Under the pieces are notes generated by a model. That model saw nothing but the letters and a program-made list of their open reading frames with translations, was not told the origin of the DNA and did no database searches. Below are positions 53,569 to 62,811 of a stretch of DNA of 64,000 nucleotides, piece by piece. Position 1 is the first letter of the stretch; every line of letters begins with the position of its first letter. Source of the stretch: Phormidium tanganyikae FI6-MK23 (lineage in GTDB: Bacteria; Cyanobacteriota; Cyanobacteriia; Leptolyngbyales; Leptolyngbyaceae); NCBI GenBank assembly GCA_019359175.1, contig JAHHHU010000018.1, forward strand, positions 1 to 64,000, in the 5' to 3' direction. Position numbers and translations under genes: made by a program.

Positions 53569-54269
53569 ACGATCGCATTATTGTCCCGTTAGATGTGTCC
53601 TCGGAAGAAGCTGCGATCGCATTGATCGACAAACTGCCTCAAGTCACATTCTGGAAAGTCGGTTTAGAACTGTTTGTCAGCAGCGGATTGAACATTCTGA
53701 CCGTTCTGAAACAGCGACAGAAACGAATCTTTCTCGATCTAAAGTTTCACGATATTCCAAACACCGTTGCGGGAGCTTGCGGAGCGGCAGCGCGATTTGG
53801 GGTGGATCTGATTACGATTCATGCCACAGCGGGTAAAACCGCATTGCAGCAGGCACAAAGCGCGATCGTATTGAACACGCCGGAAGGATCTACGCCTTCT
53901 AAGCTAATTGCGATTACTGTCTTAACGAGTTTATCGGCTCGATCGCTGGCGTTTGAGTTGAAAATTCCGTTAGAACTGCCGGAATATGCGCTAGAAATGG
54001 CACTTTTGGCGAAAGAAAGCGGTTTATCAGGTGCAGTGTGTTCGCCGCATGAGGTGGCTCAACTGCGGCAAATTTGCGGAAATGAGTTTGTGCTGGTTTG
54101 TCCGGGAGTGCGTCCGACTTGGGCGGCAGCGGGCGATCAGCAGCGGATTATGACTCCGAAGCAGGCGATTCAGGCGGGAGCATCGTATTTGGTGATTGGG
54201 CGACCGATTACGGCAGCGGATGATCCCGTTGCGGCATTCGATCGAATTTGTGAGGAGTTGGCAGTGTGA
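53565..54269 (+). CDS. pyrF: Orotidine 5'-phosphate decarboxylase
   Basis: PyrF (234 aa) makes UMP in the last step of pyrimidine synthesis. Motifs are [11 protein letters not shown], the catalytic Lys/Asp of [11 protein letters not shown], and the phosphate-binding VCPGVRPTW and [12 protein letters not shown]. It overlaps tyrS by 4 bp (ATGA), so the two are translationally coupled; a tyrS-pyrF arrangement is common in cyanobacteria. A GTG in the following palindromic repeat overlaps its stop codon but does not start a real gene. Confidence 0.96.
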   Translation: MNDRIIVPLDVSSEEAAIALIDKLPQVTFWKVGLELFVSSGLNILTVLKQRQKRIFLDLKFHDIPNTVAGACGAAARFGVDLITIHATAGKTALQQAQSAIVLNTPEGSTPSKLIAITVLTSLSARSLAFELKIPLELPEYALEMALLAKESGLSGAVCSPHEVAQLRQICGNEFVLVCPGVRPTWAAAGDQQRIMTPKQAIQAGASYLVIGRPITAADDPVAAFDRICEELAV

Positions 54270-54315
54270 AAGCGAAGGCGACAACGAATCGACGGGCGAT
54301 CGCGCTTCGTTATTT

Positions 54316-54418
54316 GCGGCTTCTGCCCCCTAAGTCCCCCATTCTGGGGGACTTTGAGAATTGGAACGCATTTGGCTCAAAGTCCCCCACTCGTGGGGGA
54401 TTTAGGGGGCTACCCGGA
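54316..54418. repeat. Palindromic repeat, copy 4 of the CCCCCTAAATCCCCC family
   Basis: GGCTTCTGCCCCCTAAGTCC leads into the first palindrome and GGGGGATTTAGGGGGC ends the second, with CTCAAAGTCCCCCACTCG between. The right flank CCCGGATTCG matches copy 3. The repeat is translated in frame with the upstream pyrF region and the downstream gene, so an ORF runs through it (54266-54979), but the real gene starts later at 54452. Confidence 0.75.
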
Positions 54419-54451
54419 TTCGTCATCGAAGCGAACTATCTCCGAACTGGC

Positions 54452-54979
54452 ATGAAAGTCTGGCGTATCCTTGCATTCGGAATCACGATCGCAGCGAATC
54501 TTCTCCCTATTTCCCCCGTTCAAGCGGCTCGAATCGCCTGTCCTACCGAAGTCGAACCTACGATCCAGGCAATGCTACGGGACTTACCCGGATACGCCAA
54601 TCGCATCGCAGTTCGATCGCGAATTAGAAACAGTCGATCGTCGAGAAATTCAGTCATTTTGGCAGGGCGACCCGAATTTACACCTTTGCCATTGAATAGC
54701 GATCGACCTTCTGACCCTACCTTAAAGCAAGCCTTCATCACCACTTTGGAACGCGAAATCGTTAGTGGAAAAGCGATCGACATTCAACAATTTCACTGGT
54801 TGTTTCTCACTCGCAATCTGGAGGGTTGGCAACTGGCGCTAATGTTCACCCGCATCGGCACAACGACCCCAAACCAACCCATCACCCCTCCGATCGAAAG
54901 TCGTGAAGGGGTGATTGGGCAAGCCGTTCAACAATGGCTAAATGACTGCAATATTCAAGGGATTCGAGTCCGGCGCTAA
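54452..54979 (+). CDS. Exported hypothetical protein
   Basis: I do not recognise this family. The product (175 aa from the ATG at 54452) has a signal peptide (MKVWRILAFGITIAANLL, cleavage near AARIACP). The mature part contains two cysteines that could pair (RIACPTEV and LNDCNIQG), a basic, serine-rich stretch (RSRIRNSRSSRNS) and a C-terminus ending VRR. The open frame upstream to 54266 goes through the palindromic repeat and is not expected to be coding. The stop codon overlaps the stop of the convergent nitrate transporter gene. Confidence 0.7.
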   Translation: MKVWRILAFGITIAANLLPISPVQAARIACPTEVEPTIQAMLRDLPGYANRIAVRSRIRNSRSSRNSVILAGRPEFTPLPLNSDRPSDPTLKQAFITTLEREIVSGKAIDIQQFHWLFLTRNLEGWQLALMFTRIGTTTPNQPITPPIESREGVIGQAVQQWLNDCNIQGIRVRR

Positions 54980-56450
54980 TGAGCGACGATCGCGGCTTCT
55001 GTGATCTCTTGTTTCGTTGCTTTCGGCTCTTTCAGCAAAAATGCACAGAGGAATGCAACGACAATTCCCGCCATTCCCAACACTTGAAAGAAAGTCTGAC
55101 CTCGACCGTCTGTGGCAACAAACTATAAGTCGTAGCATAAAGCACTGATCCAACACTGCCATAAGCTCCGATGTTCCCCGCAATTTGTCCGGTCACTCGA
55201 CGCTTAATCAGCGGTACAATTCCAAACGTTGCCCCTGCACCACCAAACACAAAGAAGGCACAGCCCATCGTGAGCAAAATCGCGATCGGTAACGGCAACC
55301 CAAAATGAATCTGACTCATCACCATGTAACCCACACCCACACCGCCGATCATAAAGGTCAGTGTCCATTTGCGACTACCCACTTTATCTGAGATCAAACC
55401 GCCTGCGGGACGTGAGATTAGATTCATCAAAGGATAGGATGCAGCAACCGGCCCTGCAAGCTGATGACTCAAATTAAACGTATGTTCAAAGAACTCCGGC
55501 AGCATCGAAACTACCGCCAACTCTGACCCAAAACTTACCGCATAAGCAAGCTCTAACACAAAGACTTGACCCATCTGATAGCGATCGAGGCTTGGATAAG
55601 TTTTCTCGCCTAACACGACTTCGCGATTGACTTTGAATGCTTGATACGTTTGCAGCACAAACAACGCAGCAAGAAAGACCCAAACACCATACATCGCAGC
55701 AGGCGTGAGAAATTTAACTAACTTCAACCGCCAAGCAATCAACGCCATTGCTCCAAACAAAGGAACATTCGTGAGTATCAATGCCCAAAAGCTCTTTCTT
55801 GAAGTGATTTCCATGCCACCATCACGGGTTGGACGCTGATACTCTTTGCCGGGAGGGGTATCTTGCACATTCTTGTAGAACAGAACGCCAAACACGAGCG
55901 AGATACAGCCAGAAAGCGCGATCGCGAATCTCCAGTTTTCATGTCCCGCATAGAGAAAAGCTGAACCAAATGCGATCGCGGGTAAGAATGCTTCTGCGGC
56001 GAACGATCCAAAGTTTCCCCAACCGCCGTAAATCCCTTGTGCCAGTCCAATTTGCTTGTCTGCAAACCATTCTCCGACCAGGCGAATTCCAACCACAAAG
56101 CCTGCTCCAACAATCCCCATTGCCAGACGACTCAGCACCAATTGATCAAAGGTCTGTGCCGCAGCAAACGCCCAGCAAGGAAGCGCAGCATAAACCAACA
56201 ATGCGGAGTATGTAATTCTTGGGCCAAAGCGATCGAGCAGCATTCCAATAATGATCCGAGCCGGAATGGTAAGCGCTAGGTTACATAAACTAATCGTTCT
56301 CGCTTGCGCCACTGTTAGATGAAGGTCTTCTCGAATGACAGTTGAAAATGGCGCATAGTTAAACCACACCACAAACGTGAGAAAAAAGGCAAACCAAGCG
56401 AAGTTCAAGATCCGATACGGGCCTCGAAACGAGAGCAATCCTCGCAGCAT
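54976..56450 (-). pseudogene. Nitrate/nitrite transporter (NarK/NrtP-type MFS), frameshifted near the C-terminus
   Basis: The protein is a 12-helix major facilitator of the nitrate/nitrite porter family (NarK, cyanobacterial NrtP). Motifs: NFAWFAFFLTFVVWFNYAP, GIYGGWGNFGSFAAEAFLP with the nitrate signature, and SRPAGGLISDKVGSRKW. The reading is intact to SLLPQTVEV (about 55115), then drops into a nonsense tail ending at 55032. One added base near 55112-55120 restores the family C-terminus: GQTFFQVLGMAGIVVAFLC, LKEPKATKQEITEAA, ending at the stop 54976-54978. The lesion is therefore a one-base deletion removing the last membrane helix, or a sequencing error. It is a single gene without nearby nir genes. 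Confidence 0.88.
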
Positions 56451-56731
56451 AGTAGGATATCCTTGTAGAAAAGAAACAATTGATAAACCTTGCTGTCCGC
56501 TAACGCCTCAACAGTAAGGTTTTTCTCTAAAAGCCGATCGTGTTTTACCGATGTTGATCTTCGTTCTCAAGTTGATCGCAGGGTAGTTCACAAACGAAAC
56601 GCGATATGTCTTCAGTAACAATGGATTCATTTATAGAGTTCATCAACCCCTATAAATGTGTTCTCTGCAACAAAATTGCTTCCCAGTTGCAGGGATCAAA
56701 TGAATACTATGCGACATCTGCATCTCAGTGT

Positions 56732-57562
56732 TCAATCTACGATCTTCGCTTGGCAATGCGGACAGTAGTACAATCGTCGCCCTGCCAGAATCTCTTTTAC
56801 GATCGCAGTTCCACACACGAAACAAGGACGATTTTCCCGGTTAAACACAAAATGCCGATAGTCACTCCTTCGATGTCCTTGCGCTTTTAATTGCATCACA
56901 AGCTCTAAATCGTTGGTGATTCCTTTGGTTACATAAGATTGGTGCGTAACGGCTAAAACCGCTTGTGTGAGTGCGTGAATTTGAGATTCAGAACAATCGA
57001 TCGGGCGCAATGTCGGAAACACTCGCGCTACAAATAGAATCTCACTGCGAAGATAGTTTCCTAATCCACCTAAAAAATGCTGATCTAACAATAAAATCGG
57101 TAACTGTCGTCGATAAAATCGCTTGTCTCGAAACCTTGCTTCGACCTGTTCAGCCGTCACCGCTTCATCTAGCACATCCAATTCGATTCGACTCAAAAAC
57201 GAGTGAGTTGCTAACTCTGCTTGTTGCAGCACCTCAATATCAGACGCGCTGTAGAGCAATGCAGACTTTTTTGCATTATGAATTGCTAAACGTAACTGTC
57301 GATTTGTTTCTGGATAAGAATGAGGTTTGCGAACATACCAGCGACCGTAAAGCTGATTGTGGCTGTAGATATAAAGCTGATTGCTGAAACAAATGACCAT
57401 GCCTTTTCCGCGAGTCCGCACCGCCGTCACACAATGCCCGACAAACTGGGACTCATAAGGTTTGAGATGCTCAAACGCGAAGAACATTTCGGTTACTCGT
57501 CGATCGACGAGTGCCGCAGCAATTTGATCAGCCGCTTGGCGAATTTCGGGGCCTTCAGGCAT
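56732..57562 (-). CDS. nei: Endonuclease VIII (Fpg/Nei family DNA glycosylase)
   Basis: This 276-aa enzyme removes oxidised bases. The catalytic N-terminus MPEGPEIRQAADQI carries the essential Pro2 and Glu3 of the family; the helix-two-turn-helix is around LGGLGNYLRSEILF and the C-terminal zinc finger is CFVCGTAIV with YYCPHCQAK (four cysteines). The HRRSDYRHFVFNRENRPC region is typical of Nei rather than Fpg (MutM). It diverges from the PHP gene with 23 bp between starts. Confidence 0.92.
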   Translation of the reverse strand: MPEGPEIRQAADQIAAALVDRRVTEMFFAFEHLKPYESQFVGHCVTAVRTRGKGMVICFSNQLYIYSHNQLYGRWYVRKPHSYPETNRQLRLAIHNAKKSALLYSASDIEVLQQAELATHSFLSRIELDVLDEAVTAEQVEARFRDKRFYRRQLPILLLDQHFLGGLGNYLRSEILFVARVFPTLRPIDCSESQIHALTQAVLAVTHQSYVTKGITNDLELVMQLKAQGHRRSDYRHFVFNRENRPCFVCGTAIVKEILAGRRLYYCPHCQAKIVD

Positions 57563-57585
57563 TATCGGTGCGCTAAATTAGAGGT

Positions 57586-58413
57586 ATGTTAGAACTACAT
57601 TGCCACACAACTTACTCAGATGGAATGCTGAGTCCGATCGAACTCGTTGAAGCCGCGATCGCATCTGGCGTTCGGGCGCTCGCGATTACCGATCACGATA
57701 CGGTTTCGGGTTGGGATGAAGCAATCTCTGCGGCTCCACCTGAATTGGAAATTGTGCCCGGGCTGGAATTGAGTACCGTTTTTCGCGATCGCTCTTTGCA
57801 TATTTTGGGATTTTATCCGGATCGCGATCGCTTAACTCCGCCTCTGACCGAACGCCTCGAAGGACGCAAGCGACGCGCTCAAGAAATGATTGATAAGCTC
57901 GCTGCACTGGGATACGAGATTGAACTGCCGAAGATGGGTAAGGGTATGGCTCCCGGTCGTCCCCATATTGCGTCTGCGCTAGTAAGAGCGGGTCATGTGG
58001 AATCGACGCGAGAAGCCTTCGATCGCTTTTTAGCCGACGATCGACCCGCATTCGTGCAGTACGAGAAATTCAGCGCAGCAGACGGAATTCGATTGTTGCG
58101 TGAGTGTGGAGCGGTTCCGGTGTGGGCGCATCCGTTTTTATTTCGAGGCGCACCCGTTAAGGAAGTTCTGCCGGGACTAGTCGAGGCAGGTTTGATGGGG
58201 ATTGAGGTGTATCATCCGAGCCATACGCTTTGGCAAGCAGAGCGACTGAAAGAGATGTGCGCTCAGTATGGTTTGTTAATCAGCGGCGGCAGCGATTTTC
58301 ACGGCATCCCAGCCGATAGCAAGGCAGATGAATATCGATCGCTTAATAGTTTGAAAGTGTCGATCGATCTCTTGGAGCCAATTAAACAAGCCGCGATCGA
58401 CCTCAAACGCTAG
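57586..58413 (+). CDS. PHP domain phosphoesterase
   Basis: The 275-aa protein has the PHP metal-binding fold: HCHTTYSDGML (first metal pair), AITDHDTVSGWDEA, a VWAHPF motif and GGSDFHG near the C-terminus, all with conserved His and Asp. It resembles the TrpH/YciV type (RNase AM, 3',5'-nucleoside bisphosphatase), but specificity is unknown. It starts at ATG 57586 and diverges from nei. A terminator lies about 75 bp behind the stop. Confidence 0.9.
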   Translation: MLELHCHTTYSDGMLSPIELVEAAIASGVRALAITDHDTVSGWDEAISAAPPELEIVPGLELSTVFRDRSLHILGFYPDRDRLTPPLTERLEGRKRRAQEMIDKLAALGYEIELPKMGKGMAPGRPHIASALVRAGHVESTREAFDRFLADDRPAFVQYEKFSAADGIRLLRECGAVPVWAHPFLFRGAPVKEVLPGLVEAGLMGIEVYHPSHTLWQAERLKEMCAQYGLLISGGSDFHGIPADSKADEYRSLNSLKVSIDLLEPIKQAAIDLKR

Positions 58414-58487
58414 AAAAATCTCTCAGTTCCTCCGGATTGGATTTGAGGTTCTCGTATACAGGATTGGTAGATGCACCCTGATGATTC

Positions 58488-58516
58488 ACCCCTGGCAGTT
58501 TGTCGGGGGTTTTTTG
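58488..58516 (+). terminator. Terminator after the PHP gene
   Basis: ACCCC and GGGGT with a further inner GCA/TGT pairing are followed by TTTTTTG. Confidence 0.75.
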
Positions 58517-58581
58517 TGTGTATCGATCGACAAAGAATTCCATCCGTTCAAGGGTCTGGTCGCACTCCTAAAAGTTACTAA

Positions 58582-60162
58582 CTAATAGTTCGACTTCAAT
58601 AGTCCATTCATCACGCTAAACGTACTATCAAACCAACCGACTGTGTTAATCATATCTTGAACCAATCGGGGCGGTCGGGAGTTCAGCGTATCGAGTGCAA
58701 GTAAGCGATCGAAATTAATCTGAACCTCACCTGATCGCTTCTGCCCTTCTGAATCATAGAACTCCACTCCCGCGTCTTGCATCACTTTGATCAATTCCTG
58801 CGCGATGATGCCATATCCGATCGTTGTTGCATGAATGCCATCAAGCGAGAACAATCCGCCTTCAATACGTCCCTGTGCATTCGAGCGGAAAAATCGCGAG
58901 TCTGGAACAGGATTCAAAGCTTGCAGCGCAGGCGGCAATTCGTAAGGACTCCACCATTCAGGCTGCACTTGTGTTTGCCCAAAAAAGCGACGAATTGCTA
59001 AACGATCGAGCAATTCCACCATCTCAAACAAGTACCAGTCTTTTCCTTGCTTCCGACCTTCTCTCACCACATTAGTGATCGAATCGTTGTATTGATCGAT
59101 CGCGCTATCGATCGCTCTTGCTTCAGTTGCCGTTAAGTGAGGATGTTTTGCGGGATTAAACGGCTGATCTTTGATCCAAAACTGCGTGTAATAAGGGAAA
59201 TATCGCGACTGCGGTGCGACTTTCTCTCCTACACCACGAGCAAACGGCGCGATCGTCACATGAGGCACAGTACACCAAATCACATGACGGGCATTGATCT
59301 GTTTGACTTGCTCCACGATGAGATCTAGTTCTGCTTGAAAGTGAATCGGTCGCCATACTGTATACCGGTCGTTGATATCCATGTCGTCGTAACCAACATC
59401 CGACCACTTCACATTGAAGGTTAAGATACTACCTAAAGCATTGTTTGAGCCAATAAAAATAATTAGCGTTTCAATTTCTTCGGTTGATAACTTTTGTGCT
59501 GCTTGAAGCGGTGTTAATGCTCGTTTATTTTCATCACGAGCGGCATCTAAAACACGAATCGCAGCGCGTTCATTATGGTGATCAACAACCTGTTTAATAA
59601 AGTTATCTTTGGGCGGGTTATTTTGCACCACATCAAGACACATATCTGCATTGCGAGATAGTGTATTCCGTAAATCCCAGCCATATACCGCTAAGTTATG
59701 ATTGATCTCCCCTCTGGCTGAAAACAGAGAGTCTGCACTGCGCTCCCAGAAGTCCTCACTGCGATCGAGAAAACTCCGCAACTCCAGCAGCGCAGACGGA
59801 ATTTTCCACCAATTTAACTGTCCGCCATTTTGCATCTCCAAACGACGAGCAAGCGCTTCTAAGTTCAGCGGAATCCCGTCTCCTGGACTGTCATAAATCG
59901 GATACCGGAATGCTTTCCACCCCATCTCATGAGCAATCATGGCAGCAGAGGAAAGATGGGTTTGAAAGATTGCGCCACTTTGAAAGCCTTGGGTTAGCGA
60001 ATCTCCGATCGTCACTAATCGGTGTTTAGGCGTACTTTGTCGATCTACTTGGACGGGAATCCCCAAGGTTGGATCGGATTGCGGTTGACGCGGCTCGGCT
60101 CGAATCACCACATCAGGCGGTGTCTTTGAATCGAGCATTGCTGAAATTACGGTTTTTGCCAT
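58582..60162 (-). CDS. SGNH/GDSL hydrolase-like protein
   Basis: The 526-aa protein contains an SGNH hydrolase signature: VTIGDSLTQGF (block I with the nucleophile Ser), FIGSNNALGS (block III with Asn), and LDGIHATTIGYG (block V with Asp and His of the triad). No signal peptide is present, and the protein is longer than most GDSL enzymes, with extra helical segments between the blocks. The substrate (an ester or acyl chain) cannot be predicted. It starts at ATG 60162 with a GGGGGAAAG ribosome-binding site. It stands alone. Confidence 0.8.
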   Translation of the reverse strand: MAKTVISAMLDSKTPPDVVIRAEPRQPQSDPTLGIPVQVDRQSTPKHRLVTIGDSLTQGFQSGAIFQTHLSSAAMIAHEMGWKAFRYPIYDSPGDGIPLNLEALARRLEMQNGGQLNWWKIPSALLELRSFLDRSEDFWERSADSLFSARGEINHNLAVYGWDLRNTLSRNADMCLDVVQNNPPKDNFIKQVVDHHNERAAIRVLDAARDENKRALTPLQAAQKLSTEEIETLIIFIGSNNALGSILTFNVKWSDVGYDDMDINDRYTVWRPIHFQAELDLIVEQVKQINARHVIWCTVPHVTIAPFARGVGEKVAPQSRYFPYYTQFWIKDQPFNPAKHPHLTATEARAIDSAIDQYNDSITNVVREGRKQGKDWYLFEMVELLDRLAIRRFFGQTQVQPEWWSPYELPPALQALNPVPDSRFFRSNAQGRIEGGLFSLDGIHATTIGYGIIAQELIKVMQDAGVEFYDSEGQKRSGEVQINFDRLLALDTLNSRPPRLVQDMINTVGWFDSTFSVMNGLLKSNY

Positions 60163-60342
60163 TTTTCTTTCCCCCTTGAGCCAAAACGCTGTATCGACAC
60201 ATCTAACTAAACAAACAACGTCCCGTTTTAGTCAATTTCTCAACTTATATTTACCGGAATTGATTCTTTGATAGAAGGACAGGACGTGAAACCGATTTTT
60301 CCGGTATGGTAAAAGACTGGACGATCGCGCCTTAATATTCCG

Positions 60343-61041
60343 ATGCTGAAAGCTGTTCTATTTGACTTCAATGGTGTCATTATCAACGATGAGCCGCTCC
60401 ACGACAAACTTCTAGAGCAAGTCTTAATCGAGGAGAATCTGCGCCCCAAACCCGGAGAATTCCGCGAATTGTGTTTAGGGCGCAGCGATCGGGTGTGCAT
60501 TCAAGAACTTCTAGAACGGCGCGGACGAGTCGTAACCCCTTCCTATTTGAATGAACTGATTGCCCGTAAAGCTCAGGCATACGTTGAGAAAATTAGCGCT
60601 CTAGAGAAACTGCCGCTCTACAGCGGAATCGAAGACTTGATGTTCAAACTGCCGCAGTGTAAGTTTGCGATCGTCAGCGGCGCACTTGGAACCGAAATAG
60701 AACTCGTTTTAGAACGGGCAAATCTTCGATCGCGGTTTTCGGTCATCGTGTCCGGCGACGATCTAACCATCAGCAAGCCCGAACCGGATGGATATCTACT
60801 AGCGATCGAGCGCTTAAATCAGGAATTTCCCGATCTTCAGTTAGCAGCGGCGGAATGTTTAGCGATCGAAGATACCTTTGCAGGGATTCAAGCCGCCAAA
60901 GCTGCCAAAATTCCGGTCGTCGGTGTGGCGAATAGCTACCCGTTTCATATGCTGCAACGCTGTGCAAACTGGACAGTCGATTATTTGATTGATTTGGAAA
61001 TCGATCGGATTCAGGACAGTTTCGCAACGGTTCCTGTGTAG
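60343..61041 (+). CDS. HAD superfamily hydrolase with D-to-N in motif I
   Basis: The 232-aa protein is a HAD-fold phosphatase or phosphoglucomutase-like enzyme. Motif I reads LFDFNGVIINDEPLHDKL, where the second catalytic Asp of D-x-D is Asn. Motif II Ser is in VSGALGTEI, motif III Lys in SKPEPDGYLLA and motif IV Asp in AIEDTFAGIQAAK. The cap region (residues 15-80) fits the beta-phosphoglucomutase subgroup. The D-to-N change should weaken general acid-base catalysis, although I believe related cyanobacterial proteins may share it. No neighbouring sugar genes give a hint. Confidence 0.87.
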   Translation: MLKAVLFDFNGVIINDEPLHDKLLEQVLIEENLRPKPGEFRELCLGRSDRVCIQELLERRGRVVTPSYLNELIARKAQAYVEKISALEKLPLYSGIEDLMFKLPQCKFAIVSGALGTEIELVLERANLRSRFSVIVSGDDLTISKPEPDGYLLAIERLNQEFPDLQLAAAECLAIEDTFAGIQAAKAAKIPVVGVANSYPFHMLQRCANWTVDYLIDLEIDRIQDSFATVPV

Positions 61042-61159
61042 TTGAAGATAGCAAAACTAACTATTGCAGACTCAAACTCTCTGCTGCTTTGCTGAAATGG
61101 TGCTTTAATAAATGAGTTCGATTCCGATCGGACCTAGAATAATTCTTGGAATAATACAA

Positions 61160-61573
61160 ATGCCACGCCCGAACGCTCGAAAAACTGAAATTGATGACGC
61201 AGAGACAGAGACAGAAGTGCAAGACGCGGATTCTTCGATCGAGGAAACCGAAACCTCAGATGATCCTGTAGAGGCGACTCAAGTAGAGCCGACTCAAGAC
61301 ATCGACGAGATTCTAAACTCGCTGAAAACATTATTAAGTACAGTAGAGAAGCTGCAAAAAGTACGCCAAGAAGTAGGCGACATTAAGCCCTTACTGCTAA
61401 GAATGCTGGATGGGGAATTGATGGGCGGAGAAGAATTAGAGCAGCTTAAAACCGGAGTCGGCGGGCTGATGCGATTAGTTCGCGCTCACAGTGATCATCA
61501 AACCGCACTGGTGAAAGCACAGTCCGCGCGAGGATTGTTGGATGAGGTACTGAAAATCCAGCCTTCGAGTTGA
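61160..61573 (+). CDS. Hypothetical protein, acidic N-terminus
   Basis: I do not recognise this family. From the ATG at 61160 the product has 137 aa: an acidic, low-complexity N-terminus (about 1-45, ETETEVQDADSSIEET) and a helical C-terminal domain with EILNSLKTLLSTVEKLQKVR, EVGDIKPLLLRMLDGELM and ARGLLDEVLKIQPSS. No membrane segment is present. The open frame reaches 61112 but the preceding residues (SSIPIGPRIILGIIQ) look unlike a start. It converges with the SDR gene, leaving only 8 bp between stops. Confidence 0.65.
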   Translation: MPRPNARKTEIDDAETETEVQDADSSIEETETSDDPVEATQVEPTQDIDEILNSLKTLLSTVEKLQKVRQEVGDIKPLLLRMLDGELMGGEELEQLKTGVGGLMRLVRAHSDHQTALVKAQSARGLLDEVLKIQPSS

Positions 61574-61581
61574 GAGAACGC

Positions 61582-62406
61582 TTAACGCACCAAGTTTCGC
61601 TGCGAATCTGCCATCCCAAAGACTCTCCGGACGATTGGCTTCATTACCGCCGGAGCGAGATGAAACATCGCTGTCCAAAAATGCGCTGTCCCGACTAACA
61701 CATCTTTCTGACGATGTTCGATCGCATGGCGCAGCGTTTGAGCGACATACTCCGGCGTTTCCAGAACTGGGCTATGAAAGGCTTTGTACATGAATTCAAA
61801 CCGATTTTTCGCATCCTCGCCGCGAAACAGTGCCCGCTCATAGAGCTGTGTCCGAATAAAGCTCGGATAGATGCCACAAACGTGAATGCCTTTGGGTTCT
61901 AGCTCTGAGCGTAGGGATTTGGTTAAGCCTGTGAGCGCGTGTTTGCTCGTCGTATAAGGAACCTGGTAGGGAATCGGGTCAAGTCCGCCGATCGAAACCA
62001 CATTCACGATCGTGCCGTTTTTGCGAGACAGAAAGTGAGGCAGCAGCGCCCGAATGGTGTGAATATAGCCCCAGACATTGGTATCTAAAATGGTATGCCA
62101 GTCGTTTAGAGATGCCTCTTCGACGGGGCCCATGTAGTAGATTGCGGCATTGTTCACCAACACATCGATCGTTCCCACTTGAGCGATCGCGCGTTGAATA
62201 AGTTGTTCTACCTGCGCGGGATCTTGAACATCGGTTGGAATAGCGTATGCTTGCCGTCCTAGAGTCCGCACTTCGGTTGCAGCGGCTTCTAAGCGTTCTG
62301 GTTCACGGGCGACGAGGATAATATCATAGCCGTGCTTTGCGAGTTCTAGAACGGTAGCTTTGCCGATGCCTTGAGATGCACCAGTGACTAAAGCGGTTTT
62401 TGCCAT
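61582..62406 (-). CDS. Short-chain dehydrogenase/reductase
   Basis: The 274-aa enzyme has the classical SDR features: the cofactor motif TGASQGIGKAT, the NNA motif VNNAAIYYMG, and the catalytic YTTSKHA (Tyr-x-x-x-Lys) with an upstream Ser (VSIGGL). A C-terminal extension carrying HLAPAVMKPIVRRVFGM may interact with membranes. The NAD(P) preference and substrate are unknown. It starts at the ATG 62406. Confidence 0.92.
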   Translation of the reverse strand: MAKTALVTGASQGIGKATVLELAKHGYDIILVAREPERLEAAATEVRTLGRQAYAIPTDVQDPAQVEQLIQRAIAQVGTIDVLVNNAAIYYMGPVEEASLNDWHTILDTNVWGYIHTIRALLPHFLSRKNGTIVNVVSIGGLDPIPYQVPYTTSKHALTGLTKSLRSELEPKGIHVCGIYPSFIRTQLYERALFRGEDAKNRFEFMYKAFHSPVLETPEYVAQTLRHAIEHRQKDVLVGTAHFWTAMFHLAPAVMKPIVRRVFGMADSQRNLVR

Positions 62407-62460
62407 TGCGAAGTTTGCTCAGAACAGGATTGAGGATTTTACTGTGTTAGCTAACGTGAA

Positions 62461-62745
62461 TCAACGAAGTCTGGAGACGAGCAGGCTCACCAATACGATG
62501 AGACCAAGCGATCGACGAAAATAGTTGACTCCCTGAAATAGTTCGAGCCATGCCCAAGTAAACAACGTTCCAAAGGCAACTAATCCTAATCCTGTCTGGA
62601 TTTTACCCTCGAAGCCAATCAGTTGTAGTAGGGTTGCCGTTCCCCCAATCAAAATTGGTAGATTTGGCTTCTGTGCGATGACGATGTTGCCTTCACTATC
62701 GCGAAAAGTGCGATCGAACAAACTATTTTCCATTGTTGCTTTCAT
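62461..62745 (-). CDS. Small membrane protein, 94 aa
   Basis: Two hydrophobic segments (LPILIGGTATLLQLIGF and TGLGLVAFGTLFTWAWLELF) flank a short loop, preceded by a soluble N-terminus (FRDSEGNIVIAQKP) and followed by SLGLIVLVSLLVSRLR. It is probably an inner- or thylakoid-membrane protein. I do not recognise a family. It is a single gene between SDR and urea carboxylase. Confidence 0.7.
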   Translation of the reverse strand: MKATMENSLFDRTFRDSEGNIVIAQKPNLPILIGGTATLLQLIGFEGKIQTGLGLVAFGTLFTWAWLELFQGVNYFRRSLGLIVLVSLLVSRLR

Positions 62746-62811
62746 CGTTTTAGTTCTGCTACTTAGTTCACTGAATAGCTTACAAACTCAACAGTAGGAA
62801 AATCGTCTCTC

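Noticed and set aside
56451-56731. NtcA site upstream of the nitrate transporter gene
   Set aside because: Only GTA half-sites with mismatched partners (for example GTAGAAAAGAAACA) were seen; no GTA-N8-TAC.
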